Below the pieces are notes generated by a model. It did no database searches and was not told where the DNA came from. It saw only the letters and a program-made list of their open reading frames with translations. Below are positions 1 to 11,217 of a DNA stretch of 64,000 nucleotides, in pieces. This DNA is from Cryomorpha ignava (GTDB lineage: Bacteria > Bacteroidota > Bacteroidia > Flavobacteriales_D > Cryomorphaceae). The stretch lies in the NCBI RefSeq assembly GCF_010686655.1, contig NZ_JAAGVY010000006.1, positions 1 to 64,000 of the forward strand. Direction: 5' to 3'. Made by a program: the position numbers and the translations under genes. Within the stretch, counting starts at the first letter, position 1; each line of letters begins with the position of its first letter.

Positions 1-59
1 ACCATTCCGCTCTCTTGCCAGGCTTGAACCAGAGCAAACATTTTTTCTTGTAACTTCAT
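1..59 (-). CDS. 5' end of an IS66-like accessory transposition gene (partial)
   Basis: An ATG on the minus strand at 59 opens a reading frame that leaves the window at base 1, giving only 19 residues that begin MKLQEKMFALVQAWQESG. The pattern of a short basic start followed by (M)FxLVxxWxxSG resembles the first residues of the small TnpA-type protein that accompanies IS66-family transposases in Bacteroidota. Only the N-terminus is visible, so the family call is tentative. The neighbouring bases up to about 118 would then be the end of the insertion element, which would interrupt a palindromic intergenic repeat that resumes around 120. Confidence 0.4.
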   Translation of the reverse strand, partial: MKLQEKMFALVQAWQESGM

Positions 60-420
60 CAAAATTATTTTCGACAAAGATCAGGCGGGGGTGGGAATTA
101 GGCAATATGGGATGGTCGGGTGGATACCCCGAGGAGCGTCATGTAACAAATTTTATTTAAATCGATTGCAGCCTCGAGAGCAACAAGATCCACGCATCGC
201 TCTACAGGGTATCGACACTGCGGCATTCGCTTTTATACCTCGGGGTCGATACCAATGTCATTTAGTTACTCGGCGTCACGCTCCGCAGCCATCTGTGATG
301 CTGCTGCATAACTTGTCAATCTCCAACTGTTGTCATCTCTTTTAGCCAAACAAGGGTTGAATCTGTATTCACACCCAAAGTGTCATTTAGGTAATTGTTC
401 ACACCATTATATTTAAACAC
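60..420. other. Intergenic segment with repeat debris, no gene supported
   Basis: No convincing coding sequence is visible. An 84-codon open frame on the plus strand (91-345) has no recognisable motif and lies across repeat fragments, so it is probably fortuitous. The segment holds one partial copy of the GATACCCCGAGGAGCGTCAT repeat (about 122-145) and a second piece, CTCGGGGTCGATACC (about 238-252). Both match the fuller copy at 2387-2420. Confidence 0.6.
118..256. repeat. Fragments of a palindromic intergenic repeat
   Basis: Bases around 122-145 read GATACCCCGAGGAGCGTCAT, identical to the right arm and tail of the copy at 2397-2416. Bases 238-252 match its left arm. The left arm of the first copy is replaced by unrelated sequence immediately after the putative IS66-like end, which is what an insertion into the repeat would leave. 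Family membership is inferred from within-window similarity only. Confidence 0.5.
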
Positions 421-1982
421 CTACTCAACAACAAATTTCTTAACAGCAACTTTTTCATCATCAGCAACTCTGATTAAATACATGCCAGAAGGAAAATCAG
501 ACACATCAACTTGCATCTGCTCGCCAAAATAAATTTCATTCAAAAGCATTTTACCGGAGAGATCAAAAACCGTCACCTGACCAGAACCACGTGTGGGGAA
601 ATAGATATTAAGCAGGTTTGAAGCAGGGTTGGGAAAGATTTCTAAAAGTTTATCTATCCTATCCTTTTCATTAAGCCCCACAGTTCCTTTTTTGAGCTTA
701 ACCACGTTGTAACGCGTATACCATCAAACTCACTAAAAAGACCCCCAAGTATAAGGCTACCATCATCTAATTGTGTAACACCAAGAATTGCAGGACGACC
801 CGGACTTCCATTGGGATTATAACCATGTTGATTTTTCAAAACTCTTGAACCTTGAAAGTAATTATACTGGACATAACCATTGTCATTAACCACGGTAATA
901 CAGTTTTGCACAGTATCGTTAAAATGCGTAAACGTACCATAAAGCATATAGTGATTGCTTTCAATCTCTCTGCCGGCAAATAAAGCTTCTTGTCGATAGC
1001 CAAATGTATCTGGATACATTGCTTTAAGCTGTTCCGGATAAAATGATTCATCAAAACTGGCATCAGGTAATAATCTCGCCATTGAAAGCGAATCTTGAGT
1101 TGCAGCAACCACCATTTTATAGCCCGATACCCATATTCTGTCCTGGCTGTCAAGAAGCACTATTTTGGGCTCAATAGCCGCAAAATTTGTGAATTGAAAA
1201 GGTGACACGAAGCTGGTGTCAACCGAAAAATCCGCATTTAAACGTGCTATATGATTGGTTAAGTGTCCATTTATACCCTGAAAATTTCCCGATAAATACC
1301 ACCTATCTTGACTATCTCTATGGATTCTATAAATTGTTACATTTGGATTATTGGGAATGGCTTCAATAATTGGAAAATCAGAGTCGTGATTTCCATCCGA
1401 ATTTAGCCTCGTTAAGGCTCTGTAAAGTTAGGGCTGGAGAGTGTCTGTAGCAATTGCACCACCAATCAGCACTTTTTGATCTTCCTGGACGTAGAGTGAC
1501 CATACATTTTGGACGTTATAAGGATTTGGCTCTGACCAGACGCCCTGAAAATAATCTCCCCATTGCTCACCATTATGGGCTAAAAACCAAAACTCTCCTT
1601 CGTAAGTTACCTTGGCAATACCATGGGTGTTACTCACAAAAATATATCCTCCTTCATGAGCTGTAAGGTATTGTACGCTTTGTGATTCAGCCTCTAACCA
1701 TGGAGCTTCACTCCCATCTGAATAAAGATGAGCAAAGCCGCGATCATCTGTGGTATTCCAAACTGGTGAAGGGTGCATTTGACCGTAACAAATCAAGGAT
1801 CCATCCCCAACATCATATACTCCACCAACTGCCCCACTCCCCCTTACAAAATCTAAAGCGTCAAAGGTAGGATCAACGTAATAAGTAGTGGATTCCTGAG
1901 CATTTAATGAACCTGAGTTTGAAAGTGAATATAATACTATAATTATCAAACTCTTAAAATAATATGGTAGTGCGAGATTCAT
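421..1982 (-). pseudogene. Decayed T9SS-secreted delta-60/WD-like repeat protein (two lesions)
   Basis: Read as one gene this is about 520 codons: a signal peptide (ending LNAQ), a series of short beta-propeller-like repeats (GGxFxxxxG, LxRLNxDGxxD) and a C-terminal T9SS sorting domain starting at FPNPASN and ending KKFVVE. It is a paralogue of the intact 504-residue protein at 19258-20772. Two lesions break it. A TAA at 1428-1430 interrupts a frame that continues with recognisable homology (RALTRLNSDG against RHLVRIDSIG in the paralogue). A two-base CG surplus near 713-716 then shifts the tail out of frame. Removing it restores FDGIRYNVVKLKKG leading into the sorting domain. Three separate open frames therefore remain. 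Sequencing error could explain one lesion but less easily both. Confidence 0.8.
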
Positions 1983-1983
1983 A

Positions 1984-2268
1984 TTAGTGTTGAACTATAA
2001 ATTTGTCTGTAAAAATTTGCTTCTCGTCCTGAATGATTTCGAGAATATAGATCCCAGGTGTTAGTTCTCGTGTATCTAATACAAATAAAGTATCATTTAC
2101 ATCACCTATCGTTCTTGATTGAAGTTTTCTTCCCTCTAAATCAAATACATTTAAAAATGTGTTCTCCTTGGAAAATAAAAGCGAAATTTCCAATTGAATG
2201 AATTCATCTGCTGGGTTTGGTACTGTTTTTACAGAATTCTGCGTATCAAATAAGTCTTCCAAAAACAT
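1984..2268 (-). pseudogene. Isolated T9SS type-A sorting domain, remnant of a larger secreted protein
   Basis: The 94 codons encode almost nothing but a T9SS C-terminal domain: VPNPADEFIQLE, then FDLEGRKLQSR, then PGIYILEI and DKFIVQH at the end. There is no signal peptide, and an in-frame TAA lies about 20 bases upstream of the ATG, so no body can be attached. The domain closely resembles the tail of the beta-helix protein at 20774 (PNPATDFVTVE, FDPLGREVESR, GLYIFTI). As there, the stop codon is followed after one base by the ATG of the delta-60 repeat gene. It is best read as the 3' stump of a lost paralogue. Confidence 0.7.
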
Positions 2269-2386
2269 ACAATTGCAATGTAGTTAGTATTTCTTAAGAA
2301 TAACTTAACTCTGGAATTTTTTTGTCCCTGACCCCACAAAGCGGGATCCGAGACCTGCGGATTAATTCGAAAATGAAATAGTTTGG

Positions 2387-2460
2387 CCTCGGGGTCGATA
2401 CCCCGAGGAGCGTCATGTGACGATTTTTACATAAATGGAATTTAGCCTTGGGATCGATAC
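2387..2460. repeat. Palindromic intergenic repeat, fullest copy in the window
   Basis: Bases 2387-2408 form a perfect inverted repeat: CCTCGGGGT, a four-base CGAT centre, then ACCCCGAGG. The palindrome is followed by AGCGTCATGTGACGATTTTTACATAAATGGAATTTAGCC and a degenerate second half (GGATCGATACTTCTTGAAGCGAC, about 2440-2472). Related pieces occur at 118-256 and 39181-39205. There is no adjacent U-tract, so it is more like a REP-type repeat than a terminator. Confidence 0.6.
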
Positions 2461-2480
2461 TTCTTGAAGCGACAGAATAC

Positions 2481-2507
2481 AAAAAAAGCTCCGCCAAGGC
2501 GGAGCTT
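2481..2507 (-). terminator. Intrinsic terminator after the DUF3467 gene
   Basis: AAGCTCCGCC and GGCGGAGCTT form a perfect 10-bp stem with a two-base loop. On the minus strand it is followed by seven T residues (complement of 2481-2487). It lies about 30 bases downstream of the DUF3467 stop codon and ends the long ribosomal/RNA polymerase transcription unit. Confidence 0.9.
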
Positions 2508-2535
2508 CAAATATCGTAATCAGATAAGGCCAGAC

Positions 2536-2862
2536 TTAAGCCTGCGCCGTAGGTCCGCTAAATCCCATTGGAATCCCGCCATCAGGTCCTTTGGTATTAG
2601 AAATTTTCCCGTGAACGGCTTCAAACTTTGAGATATTATCAGCCAGAGCATTCATTAATCGCTTGGCATGCTGTGGCGTAAGCAAAATGCGCGATTTTAC
2701 TTTTGCCTTTGGCATACCCGGCATTACACGTACAAAGTCTATTACAAACTCTGCATTAGAATGCGTTATTACTGCCAGGTTAGAGTATATCCCATCTGCT
2801 ATATCTTCACTCAATTCGATATTGAGCTGGTTCTGATTTTTATCTTTTTGCTGATCTGCCAT
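2536..2862 (-). CDS. DUF3467 domain protein downstream of rpoC
   Basis: The 108-residue protein has the DUF3467 pattern: NQLNIELSEDIADGIYSNLA, then HSNAEFVIDFVRVMPG, then KVKSRILLTPQHAKRLMNAL. It has no signal peptide or membrane segment and should be cytoplasmic. This small protein is recurrently found directly after rpoC in Bacteroidota (established observation); its function is unknown. The gene starts only about 13 bases beyond a strong hairpin at 2875-2905, so it depends on read-through from rpoC or on a promoter inside the end of rpoC. A terminator at 2481-2507 closes the unit. Confidence 0.88.
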   Translation of the reverse strand: MADQQKDKNQNQLNIELSEDIADGIYSNLAVITHSNAEFVIDFVRVMPGMPKAKVKSRILLTPQHAKRLMNALADNISKFEAVHGKISNTKGPDGGIPMGFSGPTAQA

Positions 2863-2874
2863 AATTTCAAGTAT

Positions 2875-2905
2875 AAAAAAAGGTCTCCCGCTGTGGGAGA
2901 CCTTT
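2875..2905 (-). terminator. Hairpin terminator/attenuator between rpoC and the DUF3467 gene
   Basis: AAAGGTCTCCC and GGGAGACCTTT pair perfectly over 11 bp around a five-base loop. On the minus strand the stem runs into six T residues (complement of 2875-2880). It is symmetric and could act in both directions. It begins 13 bases after the rpoC stop codon, so it probably sets a lower level of expression for DUF3467 than for rpoC. Confidence 0.85.
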
Positions 2906-2917
2906 AAAATTTATAAT

Positions 2918-5900
2918 TTAATTTTTCAATTCGAGTTCTTCCTTGGTCTCGGTTTCTTTGGCTTTGATTAAACGGTCGTAGTCTTCTTTTGAACCTACAA
3001 TTGTTCTTTGATAAGCTTTTAAACCGGTACCTGCAGGAATTAGGTGTCCTACAATTACATTCTCTTTCAATCCGAGAAGATCATCTCGCTTACCGTTTAC
3101 GGCAGCTTCGTTAAGCACTTTCGTAGTTTCCTGGAAAGATGCCGCAGAAATAAATGATTTCGTTTGAAGAGATGCTCTTGTAATACCTTGTAGAAGTGGT
3201 CGTGAAGTTGCTGGAACTGCATCGCGTGCCTCTACCAGTTTCTGATCTTTACGACGCAGCTGCGAATTCTCATCGCGAAGCTTACGTGCAGTAATGATCA
3301 TACCGGCTTTAACATTTGGTGAATCTCCTGCTTCTACAATTACTTTCTTACCATACAAGTTGTCGTTTTCTTCCATGAAGTCAAGCTTCTCGATACTTTG
3401 CTTCTCAAGGAATCTGCTGTCTCCCTGATCTTCAATTTCCACTTTACGCATCATTTGTCTTACAATGATCTCAAAGTGCTTATCGTTAATCTTAACCCCC
3501 TGAAGTCTATAAACTTCCTGAACTTCGTTTACAAGATACTCCTGAACTTTGGTAGGCCCCTGAATAGCAAGGATATCGCTTGGTGTTGTTGCACCATCAG
3601 ATAGTTGCTGTCCGGCTCTTACAAAGTCATTTTCTTGAACAAGGATGTGTTTTGAAAGTGAAACAAGATATTTCTTGGTTTCACCGGTTTTGCTTTCTAC
3701 GATTATCTCGCGGTTACCGCGTTTGATTTTACCGTAAGAAACAATTCCGTCTATCTCACTTACTACAGATGGGTTTGAAGGGTTACGCGCTTCAAAAAGC
3801 TCTGTAACACGTGGAAGACCCCCCGTAATATCCCCTGATTTACCAGCAAGACGCGGTATTTTACCAAGAATAAAACCAGCAGTTACATCCAGTCCTTCCT
3901 GCACACTAACGTGCGCACCTACCGGCAAGTTATACGAACGAACAATCTCTTTCGATTTTTTGTCAACGATATTGATTGTAGGGTTCTTTTTCTTATCACG
4001 ACGCTCAGTAATTACCTTTTCGCGGTATCCTGTTTGCTCATCAACCTCATCGCGGTAAGTAATTCCGTCTTCAAAGTTTTCAAAACGAACAACACCCGTT
4101 CCCTCTGTAATAATTACTGCGTTGTATGGATCCCACTTACAAATAAGGTCTCCTTTCTTAACTTTCTGACTTTCTTTTACCAAAAGTTCAGAACCGTAAG
4201 GAATATTATTTGTAGCGATTACAACTCCGGTTTTGCTGTCGGTAAGGCGCATTTCACCAGATCTACCAACAACAATTACTTTATTAGAACCATCTTTTGC
4301 AACTTGCTCAACAGTACGCAATTCTTCAATTTCAAGAAGTCCGTCTGCTTTTGCTCTAATTTCCGATTCATCGGCAATATTAGAAGCTGTACCCCCAACG
4401 TGGAATGTACGTAGCGTAAGCTGTGTACCCGGCTCACCAATACTCTGAGCTGCAATTACACCTACTGCTTCTCCACGCTCTACCATTCTTCCGGTAGCAA
4501 GATTTCGGCCGTAGCATAAAGCACAAACTCCCGATTTTTCTTCACACGTAAGTACAGAGCGAATTTCTACTTCGTCAATACCAGCATCTTCAATAGCATG
4601 TGCGATTTCTTCTGAAATATTTTCACTCGATCCTACAAGAAGCTCGTCTGATTCGGGATGATAAATATCGTGTACCGAAGTACGTCCCAAAATACGCTCA
4701 TACAAACCTTCTACAACATCTTCGTTTTTCTTAAGCGGTGTAGCAATCAAACCACGTAGGGTTCCACAATCTACTCCACGAATTACAACATCTTGTGCCA
4801 CATCAACAAGTCGTCTGGTTAGATAACCTGCATCAGCAGTTTTAAGGGCGGTATCGGCAAGACCTTTACGCGCACCGTGAGTAGAGATGAAGTATTCAAG
4901 AATTGAAAGACCTTCCTTAAAGTTTGCAAGAATCGGGTTTTCAATAATATCTTGTCCTCCGGTAGCACCAGATTTCTGCGGTTTGGCCATCAATCCACGC
5001 ATACCTGAAAGCTGACGAATCTGCTCCTTAGATCCACGTGCACCTGAGTCAAACATCATATAAATAGAGTTGAAACCCTGATCGTCATTCTTAAGTCTGT
5101 CCATTAGAATATTGGTCAGCTTAGAATTCGTATGCGTCCAGATATCAATGATTTGATTGTATCGCTCATTGTTAGTAATCAGACCCATGGCATAGTTATC
5201 CATTACACCACTTACTTCTTCTTTTGCTTTTTCAACCAATACTTCTTTCTCTGGTGGAATAATAACATCGTTCAGGTTGAACGACAATCCACCTTTGAAG
5301 GCCATCAGGTATCCAAGTTCCTTAATATCATCAAGAAACTGTGCAGCACGCGCCATACCTACTTGCTTAATTACGTCGCCAATAATATCGCGCAACGCTT
5401 TTTTGGTAAGCATTTGATTGATAAATCCTACTTCTCTTGGTACGAGATTGTTGAACAATACTCTACCAGTGGTAGTTTCTATCATCTCTTTCTCTCCTTC
5501 AGTATTTACGTACTTAAAGTTGATATGGGCATGAAGATCAAGTTTGCCTTCATTGTAGGCAATCTCTACTTCTTCAGCACTATAAAAATATTTACCTTCT
5601 CCTTTTACAACCCTGTTCTCATCGGTTTTTCTACCTTTTGTAATATAGTACAATCCAAGAACCATGTCTTGAGAGGGTACTGCAATCGGTGCACCGTTAG
5701 CAGGATTCAAAATATTGTGTGAGGCAAGCATCAGCATTTGCGCTTCCAGAATGGCAGCATTGCCAAGCGGAAGGTGAACAGCCATCTGGTCACCGTCAAA
5801 ATCGGCGTTGAAAGCTGTACAAACCAATGGGTGGAGCTGGATAGCTTTACCTTCTATCAGTTTCGGCTGAAAAGCCTGAATACCAAGTCTGTGAAGGGTT

Positions 5901-7231
5901 GGCGCACGATTTAAAAGAACAGGGTGTCCTCTCAAAACGTTTTCCAAAATATCCCAAACAACAGGCTCTTTGCGGTCAACAATTTTCTTAGCAGATTTTA
6001 CCGTTTTAACAATACCACGCTCTATCATCTTACGGATGATAAATGGCTTGTAAAGTTCAGCTGCCATATCTTTTGGAATTCCACATTCGTGCAACTTCAA
6101 GCTAGGCCCTACAACGATTACCGAACGCGCAGAATAGTCAACACGTTTACCAAGAAGATTTTGACGGAATCGACCTTGTTTTCCTTTCAAACTATCTGAA
6201 AGCGATTTCAAAGGTCTGTTAGATTCTGTTTTAACGGCACTGGATTTACGCGAGTTGTCAAAAAGTGAATCAACAGATTCCTGAAGCATACGCTTTTCGT
6301 TTCTCAAAATTACTTCCGGTGCTTTTATCTCGATCAATCGCTTTAAGCGGTTGTTTCTGATAATTACCCTTCTGTATAGATCGTTCAAATCTGAAGTTGC
6401 AAAACGACCACCATCAAGCGGCACAAGCGGACGAAGCTCTGGTGGAATAACCGGAACTACTTTGATAATCATCCACTCGGGACGGTTTTCAATACGCGTA
6501 TTCGCTTCGCGGAATGCCTCAACAACCTGAAGACGCTTAAGCGCTTCATTTTTACGCTGCTGCGAAGTCTCAGTATCTGCTTTATGTCGCAGATCATAAG
6601 AAAGCTCATCCAGGTTAGTTGTTTTCAGCAAATCGTGAAGTGCATCAGCACCCATTTTTGCAACAAACTTATTTGGGTCGGCCTCGTCGAGGTATTGATT
6701 ATCTTTTGGAAGTGTTTCAAGAATATCGATGTATTCTTCTTCCGTAAGGAAATCCATACGCTCAAGTTGGTCACCTTCAATATTTACGGCAGGACCGGCA
6801 TTTATTACAACATAACGCTCGTAATAAATAACTTGATCCAGCTTCTTAGTCGGAAGACCAAGAAGATATCCTATTTTATTAGGAAGCGATTTAAAGTACC
6901 AGATATGTGCTACAGGAACTACAAGGCTGATGTGCCCCATACGCTCTCTACGCACTTTCTTTTCAGTAACTTCTACACCACATCTGTCGCATACAATTCC
7001 TTTGTAGCGAATGCGCTTGTACTTTCCGCAGTGACATTCAAAATCCTTCACAGGACCGAATATACGCTCGCAGAAAAGGCCATCGCGCTCTGGCTTGTAT
7101 GTACGGTAATTAATCGTTTCCGGCTTTAATACTTCGCCAAAGCTGCGGTTCAGAATCTCTTCCGGAGACGACAGGCTAATGGTGATACTACTAAAGTTTG
7201 AATTTACTTTATTTTCCTTCTTTAAGGCCAT
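2918..7231 (-). CDS. rpoC: DNA-directed RNA polymerase subunit beta'
   Basis: The 1437 residues match the usual length for Bacteroidota beta'. The N-terminal zinc ribbon uses C66, C68, C81 and C84 (CHCGK and CDRCG). The catalytic magnesium loop [12 protein letters not shown] lies near residues 470-480. The second zinc site is formed by VDCGTLRG near 820 and [13 protein letters not shown] near 890-905. Bridge-helix and trigger-loop sequence is present ([20 protein letters not shown]). The gene lies 41 bases downstream of rpoB in the same operon and is followed immediately by a hairpin. Nothing unusual is seen in the core motifs. Confidence 0.98.
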   Translation of the reverse strand: MALKKENKVNSNFSSITISLSSPEEILNRSFGEVLKPETINYRTYKPERDGLFCERIFGPVKDFECHCGKYKRIRYKGIVCDRCGVEVTEKKVRRERMGHISLVVPVAHIWYFKSLPNKIGYLLGLPTKKLDQVIYYERYVVINAGPAVNIEGDQLERMDFLTEEEYIDILETLPKDNQYLDEADPNKFVAKMGADALHDLLKTTNLDELSYDLRHKADTETSQQRKNEALKRLQVVEAFREANTRIENRPEWMIIKVVPVIPPELRPLVPLDGGRFATSDLNDLYRRVIIRNNRLKRLIEIKAPEVILRNEKRMLQESVDSLFDNSRKSSAVKTESNRPLKSLSDSLKGKQGRFRQNLLGKRVDYSARSVIVVGPSLKLHECGIPKDMAAELYKPFIIRKMIERGIVKTVKSAKKIVDRKEPVVWDILENVLRGHPVLLNRAPTLHRLGIQAFQPKLIEGKAIQLHPLVCTAFNADFDGDQMAVHLPLGNAAILEAQMLMLASHNILNPANGAPIAVPSQDMVLGLYYITKGRKTDENRVVKGEGKYFYSAEEVEIAYNEGKLDLHAHINFKYVNTEGEKEMIETTTGRVLFNNLVPREVGFINQMLTKKALRDIIGDVIKQVGMARAAQFLDDIKELGYLMAFKGGLSFNLNDVIIPPEKEVLVEKAKEEVSGVMDNYAMGLITNNERYNQIIDIWTHTNSKLTNILMDRLKNDDQGFNSIYMMFDSGARGSKEQIRQLSGMRGLMAKPQKSGATGGQDIIENPILANFKEGLSILEYFISTHGARKGLADTALKTADAGYLTRRLVDVAQDVVIRGVDCGTLRGLIATPLKKNEDVVEGLYERILGRTSVHDIYHPESDELLVGSSENISEEIAHAIEDAGIDEVEIRSVLTCEEKSGVCALCYGRNLATGRMVERGEAVGVIAAQSIGEPGTQLTLRTFHVGGTASNIADESEIRAKADGLLEIEELRTVEQVAKDGSNKVIVVGRSGEMRLTDSKTGVVIATNNIPYGSELLVKESQKVKKGDLICKWDPYNAVIITEGTGVVRFENFEDGITYRDEVDEQTGYREKVITERRDKKKNPTINIVDKKSKEIVRSYNLPVGAHVSVQEGLDVTAGFILGKIPRLAGKSGDITGGLPRVTELFEARNPSNPSVVSEIDGIVSYGKIKRGNREIIVESKTGETKKYLVSLSKHILVQENDFVRAGQQLSDGATTPSDILAIQGPTKVQEYLVNEVQEVYRLQGVKINDKHFEIIVRQMMRKVEIEDQGDSRFLEKQSIEKLDFMEENDNLYGKKVIVEAGDSPNVKAGMIITARKLRDENSQLRRKDQKLVEARDAVPATSRPLLQGITRASLQTKSFISAASFQETTKVLNEAAVNGKRDDLLGLKENVIVGHLIPAGTGLKAYQRTIVGSKEDYDRLIKAKETETKEELELKN

Positions 7232-7272
7232 CTGTATTGTCCTTTAAATTGAATTATCTCTAAAAACCACTC

Positions 7273-10200
7273 TTAATCGAGTGTAACATTAAGTCCTAAA
7301 CCACCTAACTCGTGGAGAAGTACATTGAAAGATTCAGGAATACCCGGTTCCGGCATATTCTCTCCTTTTACAATGGCTTCATACGCTTTAGCACGACCGA
7401 TTACATCATCAGATTTAACCGTAAGTACCTCGCGAAGTATATTTGCAGCACCGAATGCTTCGAGTGCCCAAACCTCCATCTCTCCAAAACGCTGACCACC
7501 GAACTGGGCTTTACCACCAAGCGGTTGCTGTGTAATGAGTGAGTATGGTCCGATAGAACGCGCGTGCATTTTGTCATCTACCATGTGAGCCAGTTTAAGC
7601 ATGTAGATTACACCTACCGTTGCCGGTTGGTCAAAGAGCTCACCGGTTCCACCATCGCGGAGTTGGGTAACTCCATAAAGCGGAATTCCTGCTTTTACTG
7701 CATACTCATCTATCTGTGCCGGTGTAGCACCATCAAAGATTGGTGTGGCAAACTTAAGTCCGAGTTTCTCTCCGGCCCAACCAAGCACAGTTTCGTAAAT
7801 CTGTCCCAGGTTCATACGCGAAGGTACACCCAGTGGGTTTAACACGATATCTACCGGCGTTCCATCGTCCAGATAAGGCATATCTTCCTGGCGTACAATA
7901 CGCGCTACGATACCTTTATTACCGTGGCGACCTGCCATCTTATCACCTACTTTCAGCTTGCGCTTCTTAGCGATATATACTTTGGCAAGTTTCAAAATTC
8001 CACTTGGAAGTTCATCTCCAATTGTAATCTGGAATTTTTGACGTTTGTGCAGTCCAGCGAAATCGTTAAACTTGATATTGTAGTTGTGAATCAACTTTTT
8101 AATCAAGTCGTTGATATGGTCATCTGTTGTCCAGCGGCTTGGATTTACAATACCGTATTCAATAGCTGCCAGTGCTTTCTGTGTAAACTTAACTCCTTTC
8201 TTGATCTGCTCTTCCTTGAAGTTGTTAAATACTCCTTGCGAAGTTTTACCGGTTACAAGTTTGGCAAGCTTTTCAATCAATTGGGCTTTAAGCTCTGATT
8301 TATCTTTGTCAAAGGCCTTGTCAAGCACGTCAACTTTTGATTTTTCTTCCGTTTTCGATTTAGAAGTTTTTACCGCTTTCGCGAAAAGTTTCTTATCGAT
8401 TACCACTCCGCGCAGCGAAGGAGAAGCTTTAAGAGATGCATCTTTTACATCGCCGGCTTTATCTCCAAAGATTGCCCTAAGAAGTTTCTCTTCCGGTGAA
8501 GGATCTGTTTCTCCTTTTGGTGTAATTTTACCAATAAGGATATCTCCTTCCTTAATATCAGCACCGATGCGAATCATTCCATTCTCATCCAAATCTTTGG
8601 TAGCTTCTTCGCTAACGTTTGGAATATCCGGAGTTAATTCTTCCTGACCACGTTTTGTATCACGCACCTCAAGAATGTACTCATCAATGTGAATAGATGT
8701 AAATATATCTTCGCGAACAACGTCTTCAGAAATAACGATTGCATCCTCAAAGTTGTATCCTTTCCACGGCATAAATGCCACTTTAAGGTTACGACCTATT
8801 GCAAGCTCGCCATTTTCTGTAGCGTATCCTTCACTAAGAACCTGACCTTTAGTCACCTTATCGCCTTTCATTACGATTGGTCTAAGGTTCATGCTGGTCC
8901 CTTGGTTTGTTTTTTGGAATTTGATAAGCGAATACTCTTTCGTATCACCCTCAAAACTTACCAATTGCTCTTCTTCGTTTCGCTTGTAAGTAATTATAAT
9001 CTTCTTAGCATCTACAAAGTCAACAACACCTTCGCCTTCGGCTGTAATAAGCACGCGTGAATCGCGAGCTACCAATGGCTCGAGACCTGTACCTACTATC
9101 GGCGCTTGTGGGCGAAGAAGTGGCACTGCCTGACGCATCATGTTAGATCCCATCAGGGCGCGGTTGGCATCATCGTGCTCCAAAAATGGAATAAGCGATG
9201 CTGCAATAGAAGCTATCTGGTTTGGGCCAACATCAATAAGGTCGATATCCGTAGGTGCAACCACCGGGAAATCTCCTTCTTTACGTGCCTTAACCTGATC
9301 TGCCTCTAATTTTCCTTTTTCAGAAACCTGAGCATTCGCCTGAGCGATCATTTTCTGATCTTCCTCTTCGGCACTTAAGAAAATTGGGTCTTCAGTAAGA
9401 TTTACCATTCCATCCTTAACCGTGCGGTAAGGTGTCTCGATAAATCCGAGTCTGTTTATTTTCGCGAATACACAAAGCGAAGAGATCAGACCAATATTTG
9501 GTCCCTCTGGCGTTTCAATCGTACAAAGACGACCGTAGTGCGTATAGTGAACGTCACGAACCTCGAAACCTGCACGCTCACGCGACAGACCACCAGGCCC
9601 TAGTGCCGACATACGACGCTTGTGCGTAACTTCAGCCAATGGATTTGTTTGATCCATAAATTGCGAAAGCTGGTTAGTACCGAAGAATGAATTAATAACC
9701 GATGACAAAGTCTTGGCATTAATCAAATCTGTAGGTGTAAACACTTCGTTGTCACGTACATTCATACGCTCACGAATAGTACGAGCCATACGGGCAAGAC
9801 CCACACCAAACTGGTTGTGTAGTTGCTCACCAACGGTTCTAACACGTCTATTGCTCAAGTGGTCAATATCATCCACATCGGTATTTGAGTTGATCAAGTC
9901 AATCAAATACTTAATGATCATAATGATATCTTCACGAGTAAGCGTACGCTCTTCGTAACCTGTATCAAGACCTAGTTTTTTGTTGATTCTAAATCGACCA
10001 ACTTCACCAAGGTCATATCTTGTTTCAGAAAAGAACAACTTATCAATAACGCCACGAGCCGTTTCCAAATCTGGTGGCTCTGCATTACGAAGCTGACGGT
10101 AAATATGCTCTACCGCTTCTTTTTCTGAATTTGATGTATCTTTTTGAAGGGTGTTGTAGATAATAGAGAAGTCGGCGCTGTTGGCATTTTCCTTATGGAG

Positions 10201-11088
10201 AATTACCGTTTTAGCACCAGATTCTAAAATCTGTTCTACCTGTTCGTCTTCGATAATAACTTCGCGGTCAATGATTACTTCATTTCGCTCTATCGATACT
10301 ACTTCACCTGTATCTTCATCTACGAAGTCTTCAATCCACGATTTAAGAACCCTTGCAGCGAGTTTTCTACCAAGAAGCTTTTTAGCTCCTGTTTTGGTAA
10401 CTTTCACCTCGTCGGCAAGGTCAAATATCTCGAGGATATCTTTATCGCTTTCAAAACCAATTGCGCGAAGCAATGTGGTAACAGGAAGCTTTTTCTTACG
10501 GTCAATGTACGCGTACATTACCGCATTGATATCGGTTGCAAACTCAATCCACGATCCTTTAAAAGGGATAACGCGTGCTGAGTACAGTTTTGTACCATTG
10601 GCGTGTCGGCTTTGGCCGAAGAACACCCCTGGAGATCTGTGCAACTGCGATACAATAACACGCTCTGCGCCGTTGATCACGAATGATCCACGCGGAGTCA
10701 TATAAGGAATAGTACCTAGATAAACATCCTGAACGATTGTTTCAAAATCTTCGTGTTCAGGGTCGGTACAATATAATTTCAATTTTGCCTTGAGCGGTAC
10801 GGCATGAGTCAATCCACGCTCCACACATTCCTGTATGCTATAACGTGGTGGGTCTATAAAGTAATCCAGAAACTCGAGCACGAATTGATTTCGTGTATCA
10901 GTTATAGGAAAGTTTTCACTAAATACCTTATAAAGACCTTCATGTTCACGGTCTTCCGGATTTGTTTCGAGTTGAAAAAATTCACGAAACGATTTCAGTT
11001 GTACTTCTAGGAAGTCGGGGTAATCAATTAGGTGACGACTAGAGGCAAAACTGATGCGCTCATTAGATTTATTCGTAAGTGTAGCCAA
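7273..11088 (-). CDS. rpoB: DNA-directed RNA polymerase subunit beta
   Basis: The 1271-residue protein carries all beta-subunit landmarks. The rifampicin-pocket segment (near residues 466-500) reads [12 protein letters not shown] then [14 protein letters not shown]. The residues equivalent to E. coli D516, H526 and S531 are unchanged, which predicts a drug-sensitive pocket. [12 protein letters not shown] lies near residue 1050, and the C-terminal clamp sequence ([17 protein letters not shown]) is intact. The gene follows rplL after about 130 bases containing a hairpin at 11149-11182 and precedes rpoC by 41 bases. Confidence 0.98.
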   Translation of the reverse strand: MATLTNKSNERISFASSRHLIDYPDFLEVQLKSFREFFQLETNPEDREHEGLYKVFSENFPITDTRNQFVLEFLDYFIDPPRYSIQECVERGLTHAVPLKAKLKLYCTDPEHEDFETIVQDVYLGTIPYMTPRGSFVINGAERVIVSQLHRSPGVFFGQSRHANGTKLYSARVIPFKGSWIEFATDINAVMYAYIDRKKKLPVTTLLRAIGFESDKDILEIFDLADEVKVTKTGAKKLLGRKLAARVLKSWIEDFVDEDTGEVVSIERNEVIIDREVIIEDEQVEQILESGAKTVILHKENANSADFSIIYNTLQKDTSNSEKEAVEHIYRQLRNAEPPDLETARGVIDKLFFSETRYDLGEVGRFRINKKLGLDTGYEERTLTREDIIMIIKYLIDLINSNTDVDDIDHLSNRRVRTVGEQLHNQFGVGLARMARTIRERMNVRDNEVFTPTDLINAKTLSSVINSFFGTNQLSQFMDQTNPLAEVTHKRRMSALGPGGLSRERAGFEVRDVHYTHYGRLCTIETPEGPNIGLISSLCVFAKINRLGFIETPYRTVKDGMVNLTEDPIFLSAEEEDQKMIAQANAQVSEKGKLEADQVKARKEGDFPVVAPTDIDLIDVGPNQIASIAASLIPFLEHDDANRALMGSNMMRQAVPLLRPQAPIVGTGLEPLVARDSRVLITAEGEGVVDFVDAKKIIITYKRNEEEQLVSFEGDTKEYSLIKFQKTNQGTSMNLRPIVMKGDKVTKGQVLSEGYATENGELAIGRNLKVAFMPWKGYNFEDAIVISEDVVREDIFTSIHIDEYILEVRDTKRGQEELTPDIPNVSEEATKDLDENGMIRIGADIKEGDILIGKITPKGETDPSPEEKLLRAIFGDKAGDVKDASLKASPSLRGVVIDKKLFAKAVKTSKSKTEEKSKVDVLDKAFDKDKSELKAQLIEKLAKLVTGKTSQGVFNNFKEEQIKKGVKFTQKALAAIEYGIVNPSRWTTDDHINDLIKKLIHNYNIKFNDFAGLHKRQKFQITIGDELPSGILKLAKVYIAKKRKLKVGDKMAGRHGNKGIVARIVRQEDMPYLDDGTPVDIVLNPLGVPSRMNLGQIYETVLGWAGEKLGLKFATPIFDGATPAQIDEYAVKAGIPLYGVTQLRDGGTGELFDQPATVGVIYMLKLAHMVDDKMHARSIGPYSLITQQPLGGKAQFGGQRFGEMEVWALEAFGAANILREVLTVKSDDVIGRAKAYEAIVKGENMPEPGIPESFNVLLHELGGLGLNVTLD

Positions 11089-11144
11089 GACTAGAGAATT
11101 TGGAGATTAAAGAAGAACGCTGGTTTGCGAAAATAAACGCAAAA

Positions 11145-11184
11145 GGGCTTAGACCACCTACCCGCTTTGGGAGGTGATCTAAAC
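11145..11184 (-). terminator. Imperfect hairpin between rplL and rpoB, possible attenuator
   Basis: TTAGA, CACCT and CCC on one side pair with GGG, AGGTG and TCTAA on the other around a GCTTT loop, with one mismatch and one bulge. On the minus strand it is followed only by a short TTTT run, so termination is probably partial. Partial termination between rplL and rpoB is known in E. coli and lowers polymerase-subunit synthesis relative to ribosomal proteins. A similar role here is inference. Confidence 0.55.
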
Positions 11185-11217
11185 CATAACAATTACTTGT
11201 ATAGGATGTTGTAATCC

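Noticed and set aside
91-345. 84-codon plus-strand open frame
   Set aside because: It crosses repeat fragments, has no motif or plausible promoter and reads like translated intergenic sequence.
2294-2497. 67-codon minus-strand frame
   Set aside because: It consists of the palindromic repeat and the edge of the DUF3467 terminator, and no protein pattern is visible.
3398-10705. Many plus-strand open frames opposite rpoC and rpoB
   Set aside because: They are shadows of strongly conserved genes on the minus strand and show no independent protein pattern.
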